Positions 27,073 through 35,131 are shown, counted from the stretch's first letter. The stretch is 64,000 nucleotides of DNA from Exiguobacterium sp. TNDT2 (GCF_003331145.1 NZ_QLVE01000004.1:1-64000); one strand, 5' to 3'. Notes: generated from the letters alone by a model not told the origin. Numbers and translations: made by a program.

Positions 27073-27578
27073 TTCTCGTCACACAAGTTGAAACATGGTT
27101 GTTTATGAACCGAGACCGAGCGGATGCGACAGAAGCGCCGACAATCCTGGTCGAAAAGGACGCTTTTGGGGCCAAGTCGTTCACGACGATGCGGACGTTG
27201 TTTCAATTGAAGAAATGGACAGGAAAGCATCGCTTCGTGCCGTTCTTGTCATGTGATGAAACGGCTTACCGAGCCTATGAAGTGTTTCATGTCGATGCGA
27301 AGCCCCCATTCGCCATCCTTGAATCAGGGCGTATCTTGATGAGGAATAATGAGCGGGACGAGGCCTATGACAACGCAATGGAAAATGCAGGCGTCACCTC
27401 GCAAGTCGAGCAGGTCGCGTTTGCGGCTAGTTATCTCGAACGAGAATTCGGCGAACCGGTCGTGCTTGCCATCGATGAACCGGTCGCGTCGCATGCCCGT
27501 GTCCCAGAAGACATATTTGTACCTGGGAATGTGATGCTGACGAGTGAAGGATTGTTCGCCTGGGCGAATCGACAATAA
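27069..27578 (+). CDS. hypothetical protein in pgpA-PAP2 operon, 169 aa
   Basis: A TTG start at 27069 is supported by AAGGAGGAG 10 bases upstream and overlaps the PAP2 stop (TTGA). The 169-residue product is soluble, acidic and lacks a signal peptide, membrane segment or recognised motif; it begins MILVTQVETWLFMNRDRAD. Strand-like segments (PPFAILESGRILM, EPVVLAIDEPV) suggest an alpha/beta protein. I do not recognise the family. The tight overlap with the two lipid phosphatases suggests coordinated expression rather than a proven joint function. Confidence 0.75.
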   Translation: MILVTQVETWLFMNRDRADATEAPTILVEKDAFGAKSFTTMRTLFQLKKWTGKHRFVPFLSCDETAYRAYEVFHVDAKPPFAILESGRILMRNNERDEAYDNAMENAGVTSQVEQVAFAASYLEREFGEPVVLAIDEPVASHARVPEDIFVPGNVMLTSEGLFAWANRQ

Positions 27579-27598
27579 ACGGAGAGAGGTGACGCGCA

Positions 27599-27790
27599 AT
27601 GAATGAATGGGAACGAAAGATTCAAGAACTTCTCGACGGTTCGGTCGAAGAGTTGCTCGTGCCAAAAGACGAGTTTTTAACGGTCCGTTCGCTGTTAATG
27701 GACAAGGGCTGGATGTTTGAAGTCGTGGGGGAAGCGAAACATGGAGGCGTGACTGTATATAGAAAAAATGAACAAAGCGCATCCTCATAA
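27599..27790 (+). CDS. hypothetical protein, 63 aa
   Basis: ATG 27599 lies 20 bases after the previous stop with GGAGAGAGGTGA upstream. The 63-residue product is mixed alpha/beta (MNEWERKIQELLDGSVEELL..., then WMFEVVGEAKHGGVTVYRK). No motif was recognised. Last gene of the four-gene pgpA run; its final codons form half of a bidirectional terminator. Confidence 0.7.
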   Translation: MNEWERKIQELLDGSVEELLVPKDEFLTVRSLLMDKGWMFEVVGEAKHGGVTVYRKNEQSASS

Positions 27791-27806
27791 GAGAGATGCG
27801 CTTTGT
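27772..27806. terminator. bidirectional terminator between convergent small genes
   Basis: ACAAAGCGCATC / GATGCGCTTTGT, a perfect 12-base stem. The left arm is inside the coding end of the 63-aa gene; the right arm abuts the stop of the minus-strand gene. Confidence 0.85.
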
Positions 27807-27807
27807 G

Positions 27808-28095
27808 TTAGGCGTTAGAAGCCAATTTGATTTTTTGTCGTTTTAACTTGTGTAATAACCAGGCGTGTAACACTTCACAAGAATGGTGAGGAAGGGTCAG
27901 TTCGACAAGTGGGTGTGACTGACCGAATATAGTGAAGCGCGAATGGTCCTCGTCGAGCATCGAGACTTGAATATCAGTCGCTTCTTGAAGCGAAATCCGT
28001 TGCTCGCCGGCTACTGCATCTTTTAGTTTCAGCATTTTCCCATTCGTCGCAAACTTGGTGAACGAAGATATTCCTTGTACTTTCAGTTGTTCCAT
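27808..28095 (-). CDS. hypothetical protein, 95 aa
   Basis: A 95-residue soluble protein on the minus strand beginning MEQLKVQGISSFTKFATNGK. Its strand pattern (ISLQEATDIQVSM, SRFTIFGQ, LVELTLPHHSCEVLHAWLLHKLKRQ) ending in an amphipathic basic helix resembles a PH-like fold, but this is only an impression. The binding site before ATG 28095 is weak. Function unknown. Confidence 0.6.
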   Translation of the reverse strand: MEQLKVQGISSFTKFATNGKMLKLKDAVAGEQRISLQEATDIQVSMLDEDHSRFTIFGQSHPLVELTLPHHSCEVLHAWLLHKLKRQKIKLASNA

Positions 28096-28317
28096 CTCGT
28101 GGATCTATCCATCGGCGTGATGAATAGATTTTCACCTCGCTTTCTCTATATTGCCTTCCATTCCTCCAGAAGGTTATTCCTAGTATACCGCCCTCGGCAT
28201 AAAAGAAAAGACTTAATTTAACGAAAAATTAAGACAATTTGTTATCAATTTTCAAAAATAGTATCACAGGCGCCTCACTGAGGGATTCGGAGTGTAATCT
28301 TTATGGCCGGGATAACA

Positions 28318-28345
28318 AAAAAGAACCTGATTGGACCAGGTTCGA
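28318..28345 (-). terminator. terminator of the 243-aa gene
   Basis: GAACCTGRTCC-type stem GAACCTG / CAGGTTC (28323-28342); on the minus strand the T run is TTCTTTTTT. The 273 bases from 28096 to 28368 hold only this terminator, the leader of the 95-aa gene and no supported coding frame. Confidence 0.8.
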
Positions 28346-28368
28346 AAAAGATTTATGCAGGGATGAAC

Positions 28369-29100
28369 TCAAAATCGTTCGATTTCCCACGTGCGTCGAC
28401 GATACGTTAATTGACCTTTCAGCGCGATGGATTCTTTTTTCGCGTCGAAGTCTTCCTCAAGGACGGACATATCCTCGTATCGTCCCGCGACATAGAAGGC
28501 GATCGACACTTGGCGATTGAATAGACTCCGTTTCGTATGGTCAAAGTCGATGATCAAGCCTTGCGGTGACAGCGCCAAAATCTCATCGATGACCGGGATG
28601 GGAATCGGGGCGAAACTGATGTTTCGGATGTCCCGGTCGAGCTTACTTTGCAACACGCTTTGAAGAAACTGGCTGATCGTCGACCAGTCTCTGATGTAAA
28701 GGCTGCTGTGACGGTCATTTGACTCATTAAAAAAAGCAATCTCGTTTTGAATCGAGTTGAGGAACGGTCCCTTTAAGCCTCGTTCCATGTGGCTGAAGAA
28801 CAAAATCTCGGCGATTTCATGGTCTGATAATGATTCGAGCAGATGATAGTCGGGAAAATCGATGGCAGTGAAGCTTGTTTGATTGTTTAAGTATTTCGTC
28901 GAGAACGTCGACAATTCGTGCGCCTCGATATAGCGGAATCTGGTCCGGGACGACTGTCTCATTCCTTTTACGTCCGTACGACAGATAATCATCGGGCGGG
29001 CAAGTGCTAAAGCCTCAGTGACATCGCCTAACGTCACGCCGTGCAGTGTAAAACGTTGCAGGTCACGGTCTTGTTTAATGTAAAACAGCTGTTTCGACAT
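28369..29100 (-). CDS. hypothetical protein, 243 aa
   Basis: A 243-residue soluble protein without signal peptide or membrane segment, beginning MSKQLFYIKQDRDLQRFTLHGVTLGDVTEALALARPMIICR. Aromatic and acidic residues are frequent, with the run HEIAEILFFSHMERGLKGPFLNSIQNEIAFFNESNDRHSSLYIRD in the middle; the C-terminal third is beta-rich. No catalytic or binding motif was recognised. GAGGGG precedes the ATG on the minus strand. It is monocistronic, with its own terminator, and divergent from an acetyltransferase gene. Confidence 0.75.
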   Translation of the reverse strand: MSKQLFYIKQDRDLQRFTLHGVTLGDVTEALALARPMIICRTDVKGMRQSSRTRFRYIEAHELSTFSTKYLNNQTSFTAIDFPDYHLLESLSDHEIAEILFFSHMERGLKGPFLNSIQNEIAFFNESNDRHSSLYIRDWSTISQFLQSVLQSKLDRDIRNISFAPIPIPVIDEILALSPQGLIIDFDHTKRSLFNRQVSIAFYVAGRYEDMSVLEEDFDAKKESIALKGQLTYRRRTWEIERF

Positions 29101-29251
29101 GTTTATCCCCTCAGTTCAAAGTCACTATAGAATAATTCTAGCAAATCTCTCTTAAGAGTGCCATGTTTGAACGGTAGAAGAGGATTGAGGTCATCGTGAT
29201 ATCGGGTAAACGGTTATAATTGAAGAAAAGAAACAGAAAGGCGGATTCCAT

Positions 29252-29821
29252 ATGTGGGGGCTGAAAAAAAGTTTTCCCGAACTCATAACGAGTCGGTTCA
29301 TCTTAAGGGAGCTTGAACCTCGTGACGCAAGGGCGCTCTATGTAATTCTCTCGACCGAGGAAGTGATGCGCTATTACGGTTCGGACCCTTTGTTAGCCGT
29401 TTATGAAGCGAAGAACGTCATCGCATATTTTAAAGATCAGTTTCAGCAAGGTAAAGCAATTCGTTGGGCGATTTGCGATCGCGAGACAAATGAACTGGTC
29501 GGGACGATCGGTTTTCATAACTGGACGCCACAATACTTTCGAGCCGAAATCGGTTTTGAAGTCGCGCCGAGCCATTGGCGCCGCGGGGTTGCTTATGAGG
29601 CGGCCTCGGCTGCGATTCGTCATGGATTCGATGAATTCAAGTTTCATCGTATTTCTGCGCTCGTCGCCCCGGAAAACGAAGGGTCGAATCGATTGGTGCA
29701 GAAACTTGGATTCACTCAAGAAGGGCTGTTGCGGGATTATGCGTATAGTCACGGTCGTTTTCTAGACTTGACGATGTATCGTCTCTTGAAAGAGGAGTGG
29801 AATGAGAGGGAGGAAAGATGA
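29252..29821 (+). CDS. GNAT N-acetyltransferase, RimJ/RimL type
   Basis: A 189-residue acetyl-CoA-dependent N-acetyltransferase. It starts with the RimJ/RimL-like TSRFILRELEPRDARALY. The acetyl-CoA binding motif A is EIGFEVAPSHWRRGVAYEA (about 99-117), where R-R-G-V-A is the pyrophosphate loop, and motif B follows (ALVAPENEGSNRLVQKLGFTQEGLLRDY). It resembles YjcK-type enzymes that modify protein N-termini, but the substrate is not predictable. AAAGGCGG precedes the ATG. Its stop overlaps the next gene (ATGA). Confidence 0.92.
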   Translation: MWGLKKSFPELITSRFILRELEPRDARALYVILSTEEVMRYYGSDPLLAVYEAKNVIAYFKDQFQQGKAIRWAICDRETNELVGTIGFHNWTPQYFRAEIGFEVAPSHWRRGVAYEAASAAIRHGFDEFKFHRISALVAPENEGSNRLVQKLGFTQEGLLRDYAYSHGRFLDLTMYRLLKEEWNEREER

Positions 29822-30534
29822 TGAGACAACTTGTACTATTGCACGGCTTATGTGGGTCGCCTGACTATTTTGAGGAACTCATCCCACTGCTCGATGCGGA
29901 TGTGTATGCGCTGACGCTACCGGGTCATGCCGGGACCGAGGCGGGACCGGAGACGATGGACCAGTTCGCGGATTGGGTACGTACTGAAATGCGGCTTCGG
30001 GAACTCAATCGGCCAATCGTGCTCGGCCATTCATTTGGGGGCTACATCACGACAAACCTCGTTCGCCGTTATCCGGCCGAGTTGTCAGGATTTGGCTTGA
30101 TTCACTCGACGGCGGCGGCTGACTCGGAAGAAATAAAAGCCAAACGGAATCAAGCAATCGAACGGGTGATGGAAGAAGGGGCCCATCCGTTTATCGATTT
30201 GATGATCCCGGGTGTGTTTGCGTCTGACTCAGACACCACCTTGATCGAGCGTGCACAACAAATCGGGTATGAGATGTCAAAAGAAGGAATCATCGCGGCC
30301 CAGATTGCCATTCGTGACCGGGTTGACGAGACAAAGACCGTGCGCGAAACGAACCTGCCCGGCCTCTTCCTCTATGGGCACAAGGATCCTAATATGGACG
30401 CTGACCGTGCTTTTCTAGGTGCGGAGCATCACACGAGGTATACAGTCCCAGGCAGCCATATGGGAATGATGGAGGAACCCGAATTAGAAGCCCGTCTCAT
30501 CAACGACTGGCTCACGGAGGTGCGGCATGTCTAA
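29818..30534 (+). CDS. alpha/beta hydrolase
   Basis: A 238-residue alpha/beta-hydrolase-fold enzyme. The oxyanion region is LLHGLCGSP near the N-terminus, the nucleophile elbow is GHSFGG (Ser near residue 78), the acid is probably the Asp of YGHKDPNMDADR (about 189-199), and the His is in PGSHMGMMEEP. AGGGAGGAAAG is the binding site. It overlaps the acetyltransferase by four bases and the downstream oxidoreductase frame by eight. Substrate unknown; esterase or lactonase activity is a family-level possibility. Confidence 0.9.
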   Translation: MMRQLVLLHGLCGSPDYFEELIPLLDADVYALTLPGHAGTEAGPETMDQFADWVRTEMRLRELNRPIVLGHSFGGYITTNLVRRYPAELSGFGLIHSTAAADSEEIKAKRNQAIERVMEEGAHPFIDLMIPGVFASDSDTTLIERAQQIGYEMSKEGIIAAQIAIRDRVDETKTVRETNLPGLFLYGHKDPNMDADRAFLGAEHHTRYTVPGSHMGMMEEPELEARLINDWLTEVRHV

Positions 30535-31087
30535 ATATAAACTGGTTGCCGTATCAGGAAGCCTCCGAAAAGCATCGTTCAATACGGCGTTACTTCATTC
30601 AATCATTGAACTAGGTCAAGACCGATTCGATGTCGAAATCATCTCGATTGAGATGCCGCTCTATAACGATGACTTGATTGACCCGGATGAACCTGATGTC
30701 GTGCTCGCATTTAAACAGGCTGTGCGTGAGGCAGATGGACTCCTCGTCGTCACGCCAGAATACAATCACAGTATCCCGGGCGTCTAAAAGAACGCAATCG
30801 ATTGGCTTTCCCTTGAACCGGGCACGCCGCTTCGGGACAAACCTGTCATGATTGCCGGTGCGTCTCCAGGGATGCTCGGGACGGCGCGTTGTCAAATTCA
30901 TCTTCGTCAAGTATTTGCCACAAATCGTGCTAACGTTTTACCAGGAAATGAAATTTTTATCACTCATTGTAAAGAAAAGATTGATGAGAGTGGATTACAT
31001 GATGAAACATCGCGACAACAAATCAATCGAGTGTTATCGGAGTATTATAATTGGATTGATTTTTGGAAGCGTCACGCAAAAAAATAA
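30527..31087 (+). pseudogene. NADPH-dependent FMN reductase, interrupted by an in-frame stop
   Basis: The frame from ATG 30527 encodes a flavodoxin-like NADPH-dependent FMN reductase/azoreductase: SGSLRKASFNTALL is the FMN phosphate loop and VVTPEYNHSIPGV the second flavin-binding segment. At 30785-30787 a TAA interrupts exactly where the family has GxLKNAIDW, and the same frame continues as KNAIDWLSLEPGTPLRDKPVMIAGASPG to the normal end at 31087. Restoring one base (TTA for TAA) would give a 186-residue protein of normal length. The 86-residue fragment lacks half the fold. The lesion looks recent, because the downstream half shows no further damage; a sequencing error is the alternative. Confidence 0.9.
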
Positions 31088-31157
31088 CTTGAAGTCGCTT
31101 TGAATGTTTGATAGAAATGAATTGTGAAAACAAACACAAAGGGAGCGACAACAAAAC

Positions 31158-31397
31158 ATGGAAACATATATTGAACTGTACAATGGCGGCGAGTTAGAGG
31201 ACCGAGCAGTCATCAATGATGGGATGACATTCGGCCGGGTCACGATTGTAGAATTATTCTATCAGACGGGCCATATTTTCGGATACGTCAAGGCTGATGG
31301 AGAGAAACGTTTCTTCCTCGAGCCGGTCGCCGGGGACGATACATTTATCGTCGAAGGAGACCGTTATTCGCTCCGACAGTTCATTGCCCTATTTTGA
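31158..31397 (+). CDS. hypothetical protein, 79 aa
   Basis: ATG 31158 lies 14 bases after AAAGGGAG. The 79-residue product is acidic and predicted mostly beta (METYIELYNGGELEDRAVIND..., VTIVELFYQTGHIFGYVK). No signal peptide or motif. It is followed at once by a terminator, so it is a single-gene unit. Family not recognised. Confidence 0.7.
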   Translation: METYIELYNGGELEDRAVINDGMTFGRVTIVELFYQTGHIFGYVKADGEKRFFLEPVAGDDTFIVEGDRYSLRQFIALF

Positions 31398-31405
31398 TCT
31401 TCACG

Positions 31406-31433
31406 ACGCAAGCGACTCGCTTGCGTTTTTTTG
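31406..31433 (+). terminator. terminator of the 79-aa gene
   Basis: ACGCAAGCG ACT CGCTTGCGT followed by seven T. Confidence 0.92.
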
Positions 31434-31468
31434 TCGTTTTCGTCACGATTGAAAGTGAGGTGATGAGA

Positions 31469-32560
31469 ATGAAACTAGTAGCAATTGAACCAACTCCAAG
31501 TCCAAACAACTTGAAGATTATCGTGGAGCCAGCATTTACGGGTCGAGGCGTCACATATGATAAGGCGAGCCTTGATATGCCCCCGATTATCGAGGAAATC
31601 GTCGGGTTGCGCGGGGTCAAGTCGGTCTATGCCGTCTCAGATTTCCTCGCCGTCGAACGCCATCCGAAGCATGATTGGCACGACGTGATGAATGAGATTC
31701 GCCGCGCATTCGGGGAAGACGTGCCAGAAGTCGAGTCAAATCAAATGGCGGCAGATTATGAACCGGTACACGTGTCGGTCCAGTTCGTGCTCGATGTCCC
31801 GATGCAGTTGAAACTCGTCAAAGGAGACTCGGAGAAGCGCGTCGGTTTGTCGAAACGGTTCGTCGATGCTGCACTCGACGTGCAGGCTCAAGTGAAAAAT
31901 ATCATTCAAGACCGGCGTTGGGTCGAACAAGCTCCGCGCTACGGAGAACTCGAAGAGGTGAGCGTTGTCGCCCAAGAAGAACTTGAGGCGGCCTATCCTG
32001 AAGAACGGGTCGCGCGTATCGTCGCCCGTGCGTTCGGAAGGGAAGCCGACTACGAGGCGAATGCGAACCAGTTGCAATCGGACGATTGGAAAGTACGATT
32101 GGCGTTCTTGGATGAACTCGAGATTATCCCGGACAACATGGTGTACTTCCGCCGAGCGCTTGAGGATAAAGTGATGGCGATTCGTCGCCAAGCGGTCGTT
32201 ATGATTGGCATGTTCGAGGAGAACCGGGAAGAGTACGTCACGTATATCGAACAGGCGCTCGTGGACTCGTCACCGATCGTCCGGCGTACGGCCGGCGATA
32301 CGGTATCCGATTGGGCGTTGCCGCAGTCGCAACCGTCCATGATCGAGGCGCTCAAAGATAAGAGCAAGCTCGTTCGTTGGCGGGCCGCCCGCTTCCTGTT
32401 TGATTGCGGCGATGACGAGGCTGTACCGGCACTGAAACTTGCCGAGGAAGACCGTGAGTTCGAAGTTTCTCTCCAAGCTCGCCTTGCCAAAGAACGAATC
32501 ACGAGCGGAGAAACAGCGCTCGGGACAGTGTGGCAACAAATTTCGAATCGGACGAAATAA
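31469..32560 (+). CDS. CvfC/YpgR family protein (Nfu-N domain plus HEAT repeats)
   Basis: A 363-residue soluble protein. Residues 1-90 resemble the Nfu N-terminal scaffold domain (IEPTPSPNNLKIIV..., GLRGVKSVYAVSDFLAVERHP). The middle carries an uncharacterised virulence-factor-type domain. The C-terminal part (about 210-350) has HEAT-like repeats marked by DDWKVRLAFLDEL, KVMAIRRQAVVMIGMF, SSPIVRRTAGDTVSDWA and SKLVRWRAARFLFDCGDDEAV. The order matches YpgR of B. subtilis and conserved virulence factor C of S. aureus, assigned from memory. It lacks the Nfu CXXC domain, so it is not itself an Fe-S donor. ATG 31469 is spaced eight bases from GTGAGG. Confidence 0.85.
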   Translation: MKLVAIEPTPSPNNLKIIVEPAFTGRGVTYDKASLDMPPIIEEIVGLRGVKSVYAVSDFLAVERHPKHDWHDVMNEIRRAFGEDVPEVESNQMAADYEPVHVSVQFVLDVPMQLKLVKGDSEKRVGLSKRFVDAALDVQAQVKNIIQDRRWVEQAPRYGELEEVSVVAQEELEAAYPEERVARIVARAFGREADYEANANQLQSDDWKVRLAFLDELEIIPDNMVYFRRALEDKVMAIRRQAVVMIGMFEENREEYVTYIEQALVDSSPIVRRTAGDTVSDWALPQSQPSMIEALKDKSKLVRWRAARFLFDCGDDEAVPALKLAEEDREFEVSLQARLAKERITSGETALGTVWQQISNRTK

Positions 32561-32605
32561 CAATCATTCGACAAATTAATCAAATCACTTTTTACAGTTA
32601 CAGGG

Positions 32606-32643
32606 AAGAGAGACAAGTCATTATGCGATTTGTCTCTCTTTTT
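32606..32643 (+). terminator. terminator after cvfC-like gene
   Basis: AGAGAGACAA / TTGTCTCTCT stem followed by TTTTT. Confidence 0.85.
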
Positions 32644-32694
32644 AGGGATATAAATTGTTAATTCATCCAAATGACTAACAATCGATACCAGTTA

Positions 32695-32732
32695 TTCGAC
32701 AGGTGAGTTAGTAGGTTTGAGAACCTGTCGAA
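32695..32732. repeat. inverted repeat of unknown role
   Basis: TTCGACAGGT and ACCTGTCGAA are perfect 10-base arms separated by 18 bases. The element is followed by GATGGGACGTTTTTATTT. It lies between a terminator and the 64-aa gene, so it may be an operator or a leader hairpin. Confidence 0.6.
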
Positions 32733-32803
32733 CGATGGGACGTTTTTATTTGTGAATCGTTGCTACACTAGAAGTATCTTATACCGAAAAAGGAGCCATA
32801 CTC

Positions 32804-32998
32804 ATGATGCTTTTTGCAGAAACCCCAGAACTCGTAGCCTATAAGGAAGTCGTCGATGACATGATTACGGTCATTTTTGAGTCGATTCATAGTGAAACGT
32901 TCTCGATCTCTGCACAAGTTCGTCCCGACATCGACGTCGCTGACGTGTTGTTCATGACAGGTTGGCAACAGTATGTGGAAAACATCCAAGTTTCATAA
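32804..32998 (+). CDS. hypothetical protein, 64 aa
   Basis: ATG 32804 (or 32807) follows AAAAAGGAG at 32788-32796. The 64-residue acidic product begins MMLFAETPELVAYKEVVDD and has no transmembrane segment or motif. A TACACT -10 element at about 32763 could drive it. Family not recognised; the good binding site supports translation. Confidence 0.6.
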   Translation: MMLFAETPELVAYKEVVDDMITVIFESIHSETFSISAQVRPDIDVADVLFMTGWQQYVENIQVS

Positions 32999-33027
32999 TA
33001 AAGGTGAATAATATGCGTAAACCTATT

Positions 33028-33072
33028 ACAAACGTCTGCACGAACGTTTACACTAGTGCTATAGACGTTTTT
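33028..33072 (+). terminator. terminator-like hairpin after the 64-aa gene
   Basis: AACGTCT and AGACGTT flank a loop with further pairing (AACGTTTACACTAGTG...) and are followed by a TTTTTTATTTTTT run. Confidence 0.6.
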
Positions 33073-33098
33073 TTATTTTTTAGAGGAGAGTGGCATAC

Positions 33099-33893
33099 GT
33101 GAAGAAAATTTGGTTATTGGCCATCGTCACGGTCATGATGTTGGTTGTGGCAGCGTGCAGTAGCGAAGAAGCAAACCCGAGTGATGTGGACGGAAACGCG
33201 TCGACGCCGCCTGCTTTATTGACGCTCGATACGAACGTGAGCTATGACGCCGAAGCGAAGCAATTGTCGGCGACGGTTTCGATGACTAATCCGAACGAAG
33301 AACCGGTCCAGGTAACGTTCAACTCGTCTCAACGTTTTCAAATGACGGTTAGGGAAGGCGATACGACAACTTTTGATTATGGCAGTGAATATATGTTCAC
33401 GGAATCAATAATTGAAGAGACGTGGGCACCTGGAGAGAAGAAAGTATTCGACGAGGTCTTCCCGCTCGTGCTGGAAGCCGGGGATTATACGGTAGACTTC
33501 ATCGGTCTGGCTCAAGTCGAAGGTGCGCCTGAGATGGCAGTCACGGACCAACACGCTTTGACTGTTGAAGCGCTCGAGACGCCGACAGAAGAGACGACTG
33601 AAGAATCTACTGAGGAACCGAGCGACCAGCCGGCGCAAACGAACGGTGCGTTCCGTGATGTCGTGATTAACTTGAACGGCAGCACCATCGACGTGTCTGG
33701 CTTCACGGACGTCGAAGAGTTTGAGTGGAGTGTGTCGGACGGTCATACCCTGTATGCCCAAGGCGCGGCAGAAGTGACAAGCGGCGGCTTTACGTTCGGC
33801 GTTCTCTTAGATGAAGAACCTCAGGCTGGGAAAACACTGTTTTTGGAGATGACGCCAATCGGCGGGGACGTCTCTTCGTTCCGCATCCAATAA
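33099..33893 (+). CDS. lipoprotein with BsuPI-like (proteinase inhibitor) domain
   Basis: A 264-residue surface lipoprotein. GTG 33099 (GAGGAGAG upstream) begins MKKIWLLAIVTVMMLVVAAC, a signal peptide with Cys20 in the lipobox. Residues about 35-145 match the BsuPI fold of intracellular proteinase inhibitor-type domains (SATVSMTNPNEEPVQVTFNSSQRF, then TWAPGEKKVFDEVF and GDYTVDFIG). An acidic Thr/Glu linker (about 160-180) leads to a C-terminal beta-sandwich of about 85 residues that may be a Gmad2-like immunoglobulin domain. Being extracellular, a protease-inhibitory role is only a family-level possibility. Monocistronic. Confidence 0.82.
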   Translation: MKKIWLLAIVTVMMLVVAACSSEEANPSDVDGNASTPPALLTLDTNVSYDAEAKQLSATVSMTNPNEEPVQVTFNSSQRFQMTVREGDTTTFDYGSEYMFTESIIEETWAPGEKKVFDEVFPLVLEAGDYTVDFIGLAQVEGAPEMAVTDQHALTVEALETPTEETTEESTEEPSDQPAQTNGAFRDVVINLNGSTIDVSGFTDVEEFEWSVSDGHTLYAQGAAEVTSGGFTFGVLLDEEPQAGKTLFLEMTPIGGDVSSFRIQ

Positions 33894-33896
33894 ACG

Positions 33897-33930
33897 AACG
33901 ACGGAAACCGAGGTTTCCGTCGTTTTTTTT
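33897..33930 (+). terminator. terminator of BsuPI lipoprotein gene
   Basis: AACGACGGAAACC / GGTTTCCGTCGTT perfect stem with T8. Confidence 0.93.
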
Positions 33931-34010
33931 CGGGAATGAAACAAGTTGACGGCATCTACGGATTGTCAGACAATGAGGCAAACGAATACCACCTAGGGAG
34001 GAAATGGAGT

Positions 34011-34826
34011 ATGCAACAACACATTATCGAATCGACACACGTCAAACCCGTCATCAACCCGGCTGAAGAAATTCGACGGCGCATTGATTTTTTAAAGACT
34101 TACGTCAGACAGGCCGGGGCAAAAGGGCTCGTGCTCGGAATATCAGGAGGACAAGACTCAACACTCGCGGGTAAACTTGGGCAGCAGGCGATGGAAGAAT
34201 TGCGTCAAGAAACGGGCGCGGATTACACGTTCTACGCTGTCCGTCTCCCATACGGCGAGCAACATGACGAAGCCGATGCCAAACGTGCCCTCGAGTTCAT
34301 CCGACCGGACAAGACATTTACGGTCAACGTGAAGGCTGCCGTTGACGCTTCGGCTGAAGCGTTCGAACAAGCGACCGGACTTGAGTTAGGTGATTTTCAT
34401 AAAGGGAACACGAAAGCGCGTGAGCGGATGAAAGTACAGTATGATATCGCAGCCACATTCGGCGCGCTCGTCATCGGGACAGATCATGCGGCTGAATATG
34501 TGACGGGTTTTTACACGAAGCATGGGGACGGTGCGGCCGACTTGACACCACTTACAGGACTCAACAAACGTCAAGGCAAGGCGTTGCTCCATGAACTCGG
34601 GGCCCATGAGAGTTTGATTTATAAAGTGCCAACGGCTGATCTCGAAGATGACAAACCAGGTCTCCCGGACGAAGTCGCCCTCGGGATGACATATGATCAG
34701 CTTGATGATTACTTGGAAGGGAAAGACATCGACCCGGATATCGCAAAACGAATCGAGACGATTTTTAAACGGTCACGACACAAGCACCATATGCCGGCCT
34801 CGCTCTACGACGAGTGGTGGCAGTGA
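34011..34826 (+). CDS. nadE: ammonia-dependent NAD synthetase
   Basis: A 271-residue enzyme adenylating and amidating nicotinate adenine dinucleotide to NAD. The P-loop pyrophosphatase motif SGGQDS is near residues 46-51. [17 protein letters not shown] and the [26 protein letters not shown] stretch are typical of the ammonia-dependent form; there is no glutaminase domain. AGGGAGGAAATGG precedes ATG 34011; an in-frame ATG at 33936 lacks this site. With nadK at 21184 this window carries the last steps of NAD(P) synthesis, though not as one operon. Confidence 0.96.
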   Translation: MQQHIIESTHVKPVINPAEEIRRRIDFLKTYVRQAGAKGLVLGISGGQDSTLAGKLGQQAMEELRQETGADYTFYAVRLPYGEQHDEADAKRALEFIRPDKTFTVNVKAAVDASAEAFEQATGLELGDFHKGNTKARERMKVQYDIAATFGALVIGTDHAAEYVTGFYTKHGDGAADLTPLTGLNKRQGKALLHELGAHESLIYKVPTADLEDDKPGLPDEVALGMTYDQLDDYLEGKDIDPDIAKRIETIFKRSRHKHHMPASLYDEWWQ

Positions 34827-34831
34827 GCATA

Positions 34832-34863
34832 GAGGACCAGCCCACGGGTTGGTTCTTTTTTTG
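34832..34863 (+). terminator. terminator of nadE
   Basis: AGGACCAGCCC ACG GGTTGGTTCT stem (one G-T pair) followed by seven T. Confidence 0.8.
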
Positions 34864-34865
34864 TA

Positions 34866-35084
34866 TGATGAACCAAGTTCTGTATTGACTTTGCCGGTAC
34901 CCTCCGTTCCTGGGGCGATGCGGATGCCTCCGCAGCGCGAATCGCGCTTTACGGGGTCATCCTTGCATCGCTCTCCCTTAGGAGTTCGAGTGCCGGCTTT
35001 GGCACTGGACAGTCAGACCGTCGCGATGCGGCACCGGGATTGCCCGCGGAAAGCATGGGCGCCGAAAGGGACGCGCGATTTAAT
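34866..35084. other. GC-rich, hairpin-dense intergenic region of unknown function
   Basis: No supported coding frame. Five perfect tandem hairpins are visible: TGCGGA/TCCGCA (34919-34934), GCGCG/CGCGC (34935-34947), CTCC/GGAG (34973-34984), AGTGCC/GGCACT (34989-35006) and CGGG/CCCG (35035-35046). GGCGATG (about 34914) can pair with CATCGC(T) (about 34966). Base composition is richer in G+C than its neighbours. It is flanked by the nadE terminator and a strong bidirectional terminator. It matches no RNA family I can recognise (not RNase P, tmRNA, SRP, 6S or a known riboswitch), so strand and role are open. Confidence 0.55.
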
Positions 35085-35085
35085 C

Positions 35086-35123
35086 ACACAAAAGAACCGA
35101 TTCTTAGACCGGTTCTTTTGTGT
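35086..35123. terminator. strong bidirectional terminator
   Basis: ACACAAAAGAACCG / CGGTTCTTTTGTGT, a perfect 14-base stem with a short loop, just after the stop of the minus-strand bdbC-like gene. Confidence 0.85.
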
Positions 35124-35131
35124 ATCATGTA

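Noticed and set aside
28239-28520. 93-codon plus-strand frame before the acetyltransferase
   Set aside because: It overlaps the 243-aa minus-strand gene and its terminator, and has no binding site.
34981-35006. tRNA-like T-loop sequence GGAGTTCGAGTGCC
   Set aside because: No acceptor, D or anticodon stems can be built around it; it is part of the AGTGCC hairpin.
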